From: Tetraselmis striata
Lineage: Eukaryota; Chlorophyta; Chlorodendrophyceae; Chlorodendrales; Chlorodendraceae
Assembly: GCA_006384855.1 (NCBI GenBank)
Contig: VCJN01001804.1
Span: forward strand, 62,001 to 126,000
Length of the DNA: 64,000 nt
Reading direction: 5' to 3'
Positions 45,952-55,900 of the stretch are shown piece after piece. The number at the start of each line of letters is the position of its first letter. Within the stretch, counting starts at the first letter, position 1. The translations under genes and the position numbers were made by a program. Under the pieces are notes generated by a model. That model made no database searches. It had not been told where the DNA came from and saw nothing but the letters and a program-made list of their open reading frames with translations.

Positions 45952-48900
45952 AACGCCCAGCAGGCAGCAGCTCCGTCAGTCGAGGCCCTGCAATGCCAGG
46001 GTGGGCGCGTGTTTCGGATCCCTCCTCTCGCGGAAGAAATAACCTGGGCTGGTTGACATACCTGAAAGGTGTCCGCCATGTACGGCTCAAAGCGGTCTGC
46101 GATCTGGAGCACGATATCGCCAAAGACGGACAGAATCTGCGGCTTGACGTTCCGGTGCACCTTGCTGTTGACGAGGTGACTCCACAGGATGGTCATGATC
46201 TGCGCCGGGAAGGGCACGCCGGGCGTCAGGTTCGGCGGAGAACTGCGGAGGCTACAGAGCGGCGCAACACGCGGTGTCGGGAAGCCGAACTTGTGCCTGC
46301 GACCAAAAAATACCATGATTCATGATTATAGTGATTTTGGTGCTATTAGACGCACCTGTTTGCAGTACGGGACGAGGTCGTCGCCAATGGCGCGGGCAAT
46401 GTCGCCGACGAGGCCGACCGACGCAATGCAGACCTGCCAGTCCTCAAAGTTCTTCAGCCCGCTCTCGAGGATGGGGTAGAACGCCTGCATGTAGTTGTTG
46501 AACTGCTTGCCGCAGGGCACGGTGAGCGCGCCCACCGCCAGCAGCGCCTCGTCGAACACGATGCCCCGGTTGTGGAAGACGGCGATGAAGGTGCGCATCA
46601 GCTCGTCCGCGCACTGCAGCACCGACAGGCTGGCCGAGCGGTTCTTCGTGGGGTCCTCCATCGCCAGCTTCTGGATGATGACCTGCAGCACGCCGCAGAG
46701 GTAGCCCTGCAGCTGGTTGAGCTTCTCCGCGTGGTCGGCGCTGTTGGCGGGCACGATGATGGCCTGCAGCTTCTGGATGATGACCTGCATGAGCTGGCCG
46801 AGGATGAGGATGGTGTCGCCGCCCGAGTTGCGCACGAGGTCGTTGATGGCCTCGAAGGCCGCCATGGCGAGGTTGGTGCTGTCGGTGACGGGCCGGTCGG
46901 CAGTGGCCAGCAGCAGAGTCACAATGTCCTACAGATGTTGGCACGCAAAGCACAGGTTCCACATGTCAGTATCCAATGCCCTAGAGGGAGGAGCAGCACA
47001 TGGGCACAGCATGGGGCTACAAAACATGGTTGCGGTGGTCACCTGGAAGTATGGCGTCAATGGGGACTGCGCCTCGCCCTCGTAGCAAGCGGACAGCTCG
47101 CAGATGGCGAAGCAGGCGCGCGTGGCGATGGAGGGGGTGTCGGCCAGAGCGTTCTTCAGCACGCCGAGTACGCCCTGGATGTGCGGCGTCAGGATGGCCA
47201 CCCCGCCGTCGATGCCCTGCAGGTACAGGAAGATCTGACCGATGCACCACAACGTGGTGTGCCGCACGTACGCGTTTTCATCCTTGGTGGCCACCATCAG
47301 GAAGCCGAGCCCCTCCACCACCAGCGGCTGCAGCTGCGCGTGGCTGGGGCCGTCCAGGATGGCGCCAAACGCGGTGGTGGCTGCCTCGCGCCACCGCCAG
47401 TCCTCGGGGGCGGTGTTCTTGCTGATGTTGCCCTGCCGCGGCGATCAGCAAGGTACAAGCAGACCATTTGAGTGACGGGTTAAACATCAATATCGAATAC
47501 AAGAAATAAACACAATAAAAGGCAATGAAGCTGATGGCATCCATGTAACTGTTCGAAGTTAACTGTTGAGCAATGCTTTAATTATGGAAGCATAATAATT
47601 GACCGCACCATGATTGGGGGAAGAGAAGGCGGGGGGGGGGGGGGGGGGGGGGGTATATGCCTACCTGCACAAAAGGCATGATGCAAGGGATGATGTCGTC
47701 GCGGCAGCAGGCGGCCAGCAGGGTGATGCACGCGCCGCTGGCGACCGCGATGTCCCAGATGCTGTCGTCACCCTCGCTGCCCTCCTCCTGCTTGACGAGC
47801 TGCGCCAGCAGGATGGGCATCAGGGACTGCAGCGCCGACTTGGAGAAGTTGTGGTTCACCACCGACTCGTCTCCGTCCTCCTGGGCCTGAACAGCAAGCC
47901 AGCACGAGACACGGTCAGGAACCGGCAAAACTGGCAGGGCGGGGCTCAGAACAGTCATCTGCCCCCGCTACCATGACATCTCCATTCCATGAGGTACACA
48001 TGTATGCATGCATTATGCATACATGGATACATGTATGCAAAATCCAGAAATTGCCTGGGGGAATCTAGTAACGTATTTTGGTAAGGGCTCCAGGGCCTCG
48101 GCATTGAAAGCGCTCTGAAGGAGAGTGGGTGCGGAGGCGCTGGGGGCGGCTGTTGCGGGGCGCGCACCACGAGCATGTCGCCCTCGTACTCCGCGACGGT
48201 GTTCCAGAACTCGACGCCCTGCAGCGCAACCGCCTCGTCGTCCTCCTTGATCGCCTTCTCCGTGAGCTGGTAGATGGCGGTGATGTAGCTGGGCAGCTTG
48301 TCGTAGTACAGCGCGGCGATGGCCACGAGGCACTCGTACGACTTGACGCGCACCTCCTCCTTCGGGCACATGCAGCCCTCGCAGACGACCTTCATGACGT
48401 AGTCGCGCTCGTCCTGCTTCTCAAAGTTCTTGTCCGCAAACTCGAGCGCGTTGCACAGCGCGGTGGTGGCGGCCAGGCGGATGGCAAAGTCGGTCTCCTC
48501 CTGCCGCATGCCGTGCACAACGGCCGTCAGGATGCTGTTGACCGTCTCCTGGTTGAGCACCTCCTCCTTGATGGCCGTCATCTCCTCGCAGATGTAGCCC
48601 AGCGAGTCCAGCGTCGTCTGCTTCAGAACGCTGTTGGCCGCCTGCTGCTGCATGTAGCCCAGCAGGTTGCTGATCAGGTCGGGCCACTCGTTGCGGATGA
48701 GCTCCACTGCCGCAATCTTCGCGATGACCTGCGCCGCTGCGCTCCCCGCGTCCTGCCCACACAAGCACGCACACCATCCAGTCACTCGTCAGTCAGTGAT
48801 CATCACGCGAGCTACTACGGGATTTCACCGGAACGATGGGGATTTCGGGGATTAACAGCACCTAGCATCCCGTACTGCGCTGGTGCTACGAGTAGTATGC

Positions 48901-49395
48901 AAGCATCTTTAGTTGCATGTGAATCCGCATCATCTTGCATGTGCCCTAGCGTGGAAGTTCTCTGCCTAAATGGCTTGTCACCATCACAGCCAGTCACTAT
49001 CTCCATGTCTTATGGATGCTGAACAGCAGCCCGGTGTAAACGCAATGATTGAGGCGAGCAACCCCCCCCCCCCCCCCCCCCCCCCAAAAACCCCCCAAAA
49101 CCCCATTTTTTTCTTCTCCCCTTTCACATAACAACATCCATCGTCACCACAATCGCTTTTGCCCCGCAGTGGCCTCACCTTGCAGGTTCCAAGAGCGCTG
49201 AGCAGGTGCGCCTTGATCTGCTGCTTGAGGCCGGCGTCCAGGGCCACCCACCGGGCGGTGAGCTCCGCCTGCAGCCCGGCATCCGAGAGGTAAAGAAAAG
49301 GCCCATGTCGGATCAGATGGAAAGGGGGGGGGGGGGGGGGGTTGAAGAAAGACAATCCCATTTTGGGAAGGGGGAAAACAGAGGCCAGGCGGGGG

Positions 49396-49427
<32 letters not shown>

Positions 49428-49663
49428 CGCACCCGCTTGGCCTCATCCTTTGCATCCAGCTGGTTTTTCAGGATGATACCCGCCAGCTTGCGCGAGTCCG
49501 GTGCTTTCTCCGCGTTGGCCAGCTCCGTGGACAGGCTGAGCAGGAAGCCCGGCACGTTAGTGCGGCTGAACTCCGCCAGCGCCTGCTCCGCCTGGGTGCG
49601 CACCGCAGCGTCCGCGTTCTGCGAGCTCGCCAGCAGCGAGGATATGTCCACAGCCTGCGCCAT
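45314..49663 (-). CDS. KPNB1: Importin subunit beta-1 (karyopherin beta-1), 9 exons, 885 aa
   Basis: Nuclear import receptor that binds importin-alpha/cargo and carries it through the nuclear pore, released by Ran-GTP. Exons are 49663-49433, 49268-49179, 48752-48171, 47886-47665, 47432-47043, 46928-46356, 46199-46062, 45890-45714 and 45568-45314, all phase 0. The 885 residues fit the family (about 870). The importin-beta N-terminal domain opens with SSLLASSQNADAAVRTQAEQ. HEAT repeats then follow with family landmarks FWNTVAEYE, DIAVASGACITLLA, DWRWREAATTAFGAILDGP, YVRHTTLWCIGQI, VKPQILSVFGDI, LRQGILEAYTGIFQG and the C-terminal LATTARWAGQAIQNSIAQA. All donors are GT. Introns 1, 4 and 7 hold long poly-C tracts (sense strand) and intron 2 a poly-G tract. 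The start is the only in-frame ATG before the conserved domain. Confidence 0.95.
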
Positions 49664-50287
49664 GGTGCCTTGCTGGTCCGCCGCGGTGCAGGCAAGCAGG
49701 AGTCAGAGCCAGGACGCCGACCCCAGGCAGAGCGCTCATCCTCCCCCCCCCCCCCCCCCCCCCCCGGGAACCCCCCTACCCTTGCCACACAGCAACACCA
49801 GCAGGGTGTGCCGGGCCAATTATTATTGTTTTTAGCGATTCAGAGTAACCCCCCTACCAGCTGACTGACAGGTTCCACGCCAGACCAGGCTAGGCGGGGA
49901 AACACGAGGCTCTGCAAGCACCAGTCGGAGCAGGCCCTGGCTGAGAAAACCTCGCCTACCTATGAACACCCCCCGCACCCCCGCACACAACACCCGAATG
50001 CCTGCCGTAGAGGAGCCGAGGAGGTGATCTGAGCTCTGCCCGCCGCGCCCACCCAAGTCGGGTCTGATCGCGGCCTGCTGGCTGCTTGGGTGGCGGTGTC
50101 CCGGCGCGGTGCGCTCGGGCGGGCAGGTACAACAGCTGGAGTGCAGTGCCGTGTTGCACCCCGCCCCCCTCTCGCACTTCCACCCGTCGCTGGGCGCCTC
50201 GGAAATAATACAACAAATAAAAAAGTACGGCGGCGGCGGCGCGCGGTCGTCGTACGACCGAGCCGCGCGCCCGCCATCCACCCCCCC

Positions 50288-50319
<32 letters not shown>

Positions 50320-50812
50320 GCGCTCACCTTTTTGTTGAAAAGGTGCCGTCTGCTCGGGTCCACACGCCCGTGCTCTACGCGCGCCGAGTGAGTTGTGAGC
50401 TGCTGCAACCTGTTGCGGCGCCTTGCACGTGCTGACTACAACCTGCGGTCTGCTCCGCCGGTTTTTGTGGACCGCAGGCCAAGCGCACCGGCTGGGGCGG
50501 GGTGGGACGAAGCGCGGTCGCAAGGCCGCGCGGTCGCAAAGGCCTACCCGTACCCTGTAGCTGGCGCACACTGCGGCGGTGCGCGCGGCTCGCGCCCCGT
50601 AGTGATGCTGCAGCAGCACGCGCGCACCATCGTTCATCGGTGATTCCTCGTATTAGCAAAGCAGGGGGCTCGCAGTTTTGCCAAATAGGTGTCAGATCTC
50701 GTACAACTTTTGGCACAGGGGCTCAGGCCCCAAAGCACGCATGAAAGGGTTGGGAAGGGTGGGTTGCGCCTTCTGCCTTTGCGCCAGCTTCCAGCTATTA
50801 GTGTGTGTTAAG
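49664..50812. other. Promoter side of importin gene; no further gene
   Basis: GC-rich DNA with C runs at about 49742-49765 and 50290-50317. The overlapping frames on both strands (for example 49960-50637) are low-complexity and show no homology. Confidence 0.4.
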
Positions 50813-51115
50813 AAAAAGGGTGTTACGGAGACATTTTTGCCCGGGCCCTCTCGGCCCTGCCGCCGACGTCGGCCAGCGAGGTGAAATCGCGTTTTCCCTT
50901 ATGTAGGCGATATTCCGCGCCTCGCCAAAATGTCTCCGTGGATTTCTCCGGTTTGCACGTCGAATGTACATTATCCCTCATATCGGTACTCGCTGTGGTA
51001 CCGCTCCGTACCGTGTCGGAGGATGTCGGCCCCAAAATGGGGCCGTGGGGCTGGCATCCTCCGATGGGGGTGGGGCGGAGCCATTACGAAAAAGGGTGTT
51101 CCGGAGACATTTTTG
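50813..51115. repeat. Repeated word aaaaagggtgttNcggagacatttttg
   Basis: The 27-bp word occurs at 50813-50839 and 51089-51115. An inverted partial copy (gccaaaatgtctccg) at 50922-50936 makes a 110-bp inverted-repeat unit with the first. It may be ends of a small mobile element, or part of the left border of the viral element. Confidence 0.6.
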
Positions 51116-51116
51116 G

Positions 51117-51492
51117 TCCGTCGGCACGGCGGGTTCCTCATCGGCGTCGGCACGGCGGGTTCCTCATCGGCGTCGGCGCGTCCCCTGTCGGCACGGCGCG
51201 TCCCCTGTCGGCACGGTGCGTCCCCGGGCGGTGCGTCGGCGCGTTCCTCGTCGGCGTCCCCGGGCGGTGCGTCGGCGCGTCCCCTGTCGGCACGGTGCGT
51301 CCCCCATCGGCACGGCGCGTCCCATGTCGGCACGGTGGGTTCCTCATCGGCGTCGGCGCGTCCCCCATCGGCACGGCGCGTCCTCTGTCGGCACGGCGGG
51401 TTCCTCATCGGCGTCGGCGCGTCCCCTGTCGGCACGGCGCGTCCCCCATCGGCACGGCGCGTCCCCTGTCGGCACGGCACGTCCCCTGTCGG
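51117..51492. repeat. GC-rich minisatellite, ~18-20 bp units
   Basis: About 19 imperfect copies built from gtcggcacggcgcgtcccc and gtcggcacggcgggttcctc. Frames are open on both strands only because the unit lacks stops. It abuts the 3' end of the methyltransferase gene. A 17-bp direct repeat (gacgccccggaacgacg) sits at the junction, near 51488 and 51528. Confidence 0.85.
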
Positions 51493-51512
51493 GTGACGCC
51501 CCGGAACGACGT

Positions 51513-52481
51513 CTATGAGCCCGTATGACGCCCCGGAACGACGCATCGCCCAATGGCGGCGGCAAGTAGGGGTGGCACGGCGTTTCCGACACCGGCGCGA
51601 GCGTTGGTCACACCGGCGGGCAAAATGTATGTCCGAGGGAAGCTCTGTAGAGCCAGCATATCCTGCGGGGTCATGGTGTGGAACGCCTCGCCGTCTCTCA
51701 GTGTGTATGGCCCCGCGGCGGCATGCACGTTCGTTTTGAGTGTGGCCGAGGGTCGGGTCATGTCCATAACGCGATAGGCGTTGTGCGGGTAAAACCGGCG
51801 TTGCCTCACCTCGGCTGCGGTCATGTTAACGGCGGCGCGCACCCGGGCGAGTACCGTGCCGGCGAGCACAGGTCCGGCAAACGGCGGCGCGAGCACAGCC
51901 CCGGCGCGCACGGGTTGGGTGTGTGTTGGGACGGGCGGGAATTCCTGCGGGGCCTCATCACCTCGGTGCGCGAAAATGATGGTCCGCTTGCGGTGCTGCG
52001 GGACCCCGAAATCGGCGGCATCTAAGATAGCGGCGCGACCGAGGTACCCCAACTCCGCGAGCAGAGCCAGCACGCGCGCCGCCATCGTCTCGCCGTCCGC
52101 GCCGCGCAGGAGGTGTAGGTTGGCGCTCTGCTCCATGATAATCCACCGTGGACGCATTCGCGTCGCCAAGCGTACAAAATCGAAAGCTAGCGTGTTGACC
52201 TCGTTGTCGGCGGCGCGTCGTCGAAAGTTCGCGTTGCTCAGCCCCACACACGGCGGCCTGCCGACAACGAGGTCAATACGGTCGCGAAACTTTTCCTCAA
52301 GGGCAACGCCTACAGCGGCTGTACGCACATCACCGCACACGGTCTGCGCGCCGGGATGATTGCGAGCGTAGGCCTCTAGCGACGGAGCGTGGCAATCCAC
52401 CCCGCAGACGGGCTCCATGCCGAGGCTGCGAAGCCCCTCGCTCCATCCGCCGATTCCGCAAAACAAATCCACAAACTTCAT
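51513..52481 (-). CDS. DNA (cytosine-5) methyltransferase, 322 aa, viral element
   Basis: Transfers a methyl group from S-adenosylmethionine to C5 of cytosine in DNA. Family motifs appear in order: I MKFVDLFCGIGGWSEGL at the N-terminus (SAM binding), IV GRPPCVGLSNAN with the catalytic Cys, a motif VI-type IMEQSANL, VIII QHRKRTIIF, a target-recognition stretch, IX RPSATLK and X GNAVPP near the C-terminus. The length is normal for a small prokaryotic/viral-type enzyme and far below plant or animal maintenance enzymes. Its start abuts the first possible ATG of the plus-strand gene (cat/atg at 52479-52484), so the two are divergently transcribed from a very short shared region. It could protect element DNA or modify host DNA; either role is inference. 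Confidence 0.9.
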   Translation of the reverse strand: MKFVDLFCGIGGWSEGLRSLGMEPVCGVDCHAPSLEAYARNHPGAQTVCGDVRTAAVGVALEEKFRDRIDLVVGRPPCVGLSNANFRRRAADNEVNTLAFDFVRLATRMRPRWIIMEQSANLHLLRGADGETMAARVLALLAELGYLGRAAILDAADFGVPQHRKRTIIFAHRGDEAPQEFPPVPTHTQPVRAGAVLAPPFAGPVLAGTVLARVRAAVNMTAAEVRQRRFYPHNAYRVMDMTRPSATLKTNVHAAAGPYTLRDGEAFHTMTPQDMLALQSFPRTYILPAGVTNARAGVGNAVPPLLAAAIGRCVVPGRHTGS

Positions 52482-52544
52482 ATGGCGCGTTTATCCTTAG
52501 GAAATAAAATCCCCGCGGGGTTGCAAACGCGAGTCACTACCACG

Positions 52545-52835
52545 ATGGCGCTCACGCTCGAGGAGAAGCGAGCCCGCAACCGCGCATATGCTGCGAAGTA
52601 CCGCGAGAAAAATCGCGAGAGGACCCGCGAACGATATGCCGAGAAGATGAAGGATCCCGCGTTTCAGGAAAGGGAGAGGGTCCGGGCGTTGGAAAAGTAC
52701 TACCGCACACGCAGCCTGGACGTAAAACCCGTGGGCCGACCTCGCAAGCACGTGTACACCCCGGAGCAAGAGTCGCGGTTTGAGCGAGCCAAGGAGGAGC
52801 GAGCCAAGGAGGTGCGTCTGAGCGGGGAAAAATAA
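52545..52835 (+). CDS. Small charged protein with AT-hook-like motif, viral element
   Basis: Begins MALTLEEKRARNRAYAAKYR and is rich in Arg, Lys and Glu throughout (96 residues). It is predicted to be mostly helical, with VGRPRKHVY about two-thirds along, which resembles an AT-hook (GRP core) and suggests DNA binding. In-frame ATGs at 52482 and 52389 are possible but overlap the methyltransferase start; 52545 gives a better-looking N-terminus. It is divergent from the methyltransferase and about 70 bases ahead of the polymerase N-terminal frame. The family is not recognised. Confidence 0.55.
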   Translation: MALTLEEKRARNRAYAAKYREKNRERTRERYAEKMKDPAFQERERVRALEKYYRTRSLDVKPVGRPRKHVYTPEQESRFERAKEERAKEVRLSGEK

Positions 52836-52906
52836 TCTCCGGGGCCTAAACAAAAACCCCCGGGGCGCTCTCACCATCTCTCTCACTTTTATTCTATCAT
52901 CCGAAG

Positions 52907-55900
52907 ATGAGCTCGCGCCGCCCAATCATCGATGTGCTCCCGCTGCCCCGCGGCAGGTCTGCGGCGGAGGAGGCCGCTTTCTTGCGGAGCCAGTTTGTCG
53001 AGGCCGCCCGCGACGCCACACTGCGTCAAGCGGCGGGCATGGCACCCCTCCCGCTGAGCAACAGAGAGGCGGCGCTGCGGCGTGCGAATTTCCAGCGGAG
53101 AGCCGCGGCCGCCGAGCGCCGGCGCGCCCTTCATGCCGCCGGCGTGATATTCACCCCCTCGGGTCGCAGATCCCGCGCGATGCTGACGACCGACGAGCGA
53201 GCCGCAAAACGCCGGCGCGTGCTCGCGGTCAACGTCGCAGCTTCTCGTGGCTTCCCATTGTCTTTCGACATCGCGGACCCCGAGCCGAGGCGTGTACTCA
53301 CGGACCAAGATCGCTCGCGCCGGCGCGCCGCGGCCGCGATTGGAAGACGGATTGCGGCGGCGCGGGCGGCGCGCAACCTATCGATCGCCCAGCGGGCAAG
53401 GGGGGTGCTCGTGCGACGCTTTGTCCCTCCGCGCTTCCCCAGCGTGCGCGCCGCGGCGTTCACGGCGGATACGGCTGCGCAAGTGGCCAACTCGGTGCGC
53501 GCCGAGCTGTATCGCGTGCTATACGGTGGAGAGCGCCGCAGCCACAAAGTTTGGGTCAACATCGAGGCGGCCTTCACCAAGGGTGCGGAGGAGACCCTGG
53601 CGCACCTCAACATGAGCCGGACCATCCACGGCGAGGAGGACATTTTGGATTTCGCGCGTGCCGTGGGCGAGGCGGCCGCAGACCCCGAAAAGTACCCGAT
53701 CGGCGTCGGCAGCGGGTGGGCATTCGCGGGTATACGAGGGCTCCAAGTGAACGCCAACGGCTTCCGCGTGCGCACCGGCGCGGACCTGTACCTTTAGAGG
53801 TTACGAAAGCTTTTTGTTTGTTTTCAAAGCGGGGCTGATGGCGATATTAATATCGGGCATATGTGTCTTACCTTCAGGCTCTAGCTCAAGAGCCCTGACG
53901 TGTGCAGACCGCATGCTGCGGCTGTGCGCGGTGTGCAGACCGCATGCTGCGGCCGTGCGCATTGGTCGCCTGCGTATCGACAGTGCTATCCGCAAGGTAC
54001 CCGGGTAGGCATCGACGACCCAGTTGGTCGGTGGCATAGGCAGGTTGTTAGTGGCAGATGTGGCGATGTAAGTATGTGGCCAAAACATGCGTGGACATGG
54101 TAGTACGGGATGAGGCGGTTTGAACTAGATGGGGCGCTAGGAGTTCCCGAGTTAACTAAATTCGTTATCGGCGGCGCCATATACTCGTTAATATAGTTAA
54201 TAGTCGCTACCTCTACAAGTAGCGGTTTAGTCGCAAACTGTAAGTATGTAGCGGGGGAAGAATATTATGGCATGGGTGTGGTATAGCGTGCTGTAATCGT
54301 CCGAGGTATATTATTACGCTGAGTAGATCGGATATTAGCAGTGATTTGGTCGTTAGTATGACTAATGAACAGCGTGCCTACGCACGAATCCTTTTCATAC
54401 ATGGAACATATGCGTAATGTGGCAGGTGAATAAACACAGTATTGACCGATAGACGATGCAGTAGACTGACTATCGCATGTACAAAAACTCGGATAGACCG
54501 AGGTAACGCAAAAAGAAAAACATTTAACGATCAGCGAACTGTAGTCGTTACCAGTACCTGTACTCGTTAGGTCAGGCGCCAGTCGTTATTAATTAATTAC
54601 TATGGGCATGCACGTGGGGTCATTACGATGACTGAAGCCGTGGCGGTGGGCGGGCAGGCAGTTCGCCAGGCAGGTTTGGGTTTTGTCAGTGCCGGGCCGG
54701 GGGGGCGTCGGCAATATTTTCGGGTAGCAGCATGTTTCGCTATTGCGGATAACATGTGGCAGCAGCTGTGTCAGCTGGGATGGCAAAGCAGGCAGATGCT
54801 AGCAGGAACCGGCACAGCTCGTGCGAGGGCAACGAGTGTGTCGACTCGACAGGCAACGGGCCTGAAGAGGAGGCCCCGTCATGCGCAGACACCGGCACGC
54901 AGGGCTCGGCCGCGCTCTCAGGAGTTAGCTCGTTCACTGGGGGCAAGCCAACAGGCATAGTCTCGGGAATGGGGAACAATACGGCCAGTCAGACAGATTA
55001 TCGATTGGTTTTCAATTCGAAATCAAATTTAGGCTGGCCCCAAACCGTCGTTAACCGGGAAGGCGGTGCGAGTTCAGCTAGGTAATTCCCTTAGCTGCCT
55101 TCTGGCAGCCAATGTCTGGTGCCACTGTTGTGCCTTGCTCGTCGACGAGCATTTCTTGACGGAGTCGCCCGTTCGGCGACATCCATCGCATATGCCGTCA
55201 TATTCGGTCAGCGCTGAGGGTTAGTGGCAGTGGGATGCGTGGCGGCGTGGGGGAGCGTGCGCCCGGGGGGCGGGGGGGGGGGGGGGGGGGGGGGGGGGAC
55301 GTTCATTGGCGATGCGTGGATGATGCGTAGATGTCCGTGGCTAGGGCGCGGGTCGTGGGTTTGGCCAGCTCGGCCCGGATTACACGGGCCACCGGGCGAT
55401 GTCGATCTTTACTTCGTTGGTTAGCGGCGGCGGCGGCGGCAGTGATAGGCTGGTCGTTCACGATGGCAGGTGCGGGGAGGGGGGGCGACCGGCAGCAGCG
55501 GCAGGCGCGGCGGCAGACGGGCATGCGCAGTGGAAACGCAGCGGGGGATCTTAACCAGAGCTCAGCGAAACCAATGTAAGCTTTAGGCGAGGGACTTTAG
55601 CATAGGCAAGGAAAAGGTTTGCAGCAAAGGAAATTGTTACAGTGTACCGGGGTGTACATGGCTTTATACAACTATCGGCTCAGCAGTCGGTCGCATGCGC
55701 AGGCATTAGGCTTGGGTATGCAATCTAGGCTTGGAGTCACCATGGAGTCATCGGGGCGTAATGGCTGACGAGGGCATGATCACGTGGGCGTGATCACGTG
55801 GAACATGTACGCAGTCTACATGTATGGGCGGATGAGCAGTATGTATATAGGCGTGCTAGTATATAAGTGAGTGGACAGTATGGGTATGGGTGTACACATG

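Noticed and set aside
46572-47471. Long plus-strand frame (299 aa)
   Set aside because: Antisense shadow of importin exons 5-6 caused by GC-rich third positions; low-complexity and no homology.
48129-49022. Long plus-strand frame (297 aa)
   Set aside because: Antisense shadow of importin exon 3.
50881-51528. Overlapping frames of 184-215 aa on both strands across the minisatellite
   Set aside because: The repeat unit lacks stops in several frames; no ordered sequence.
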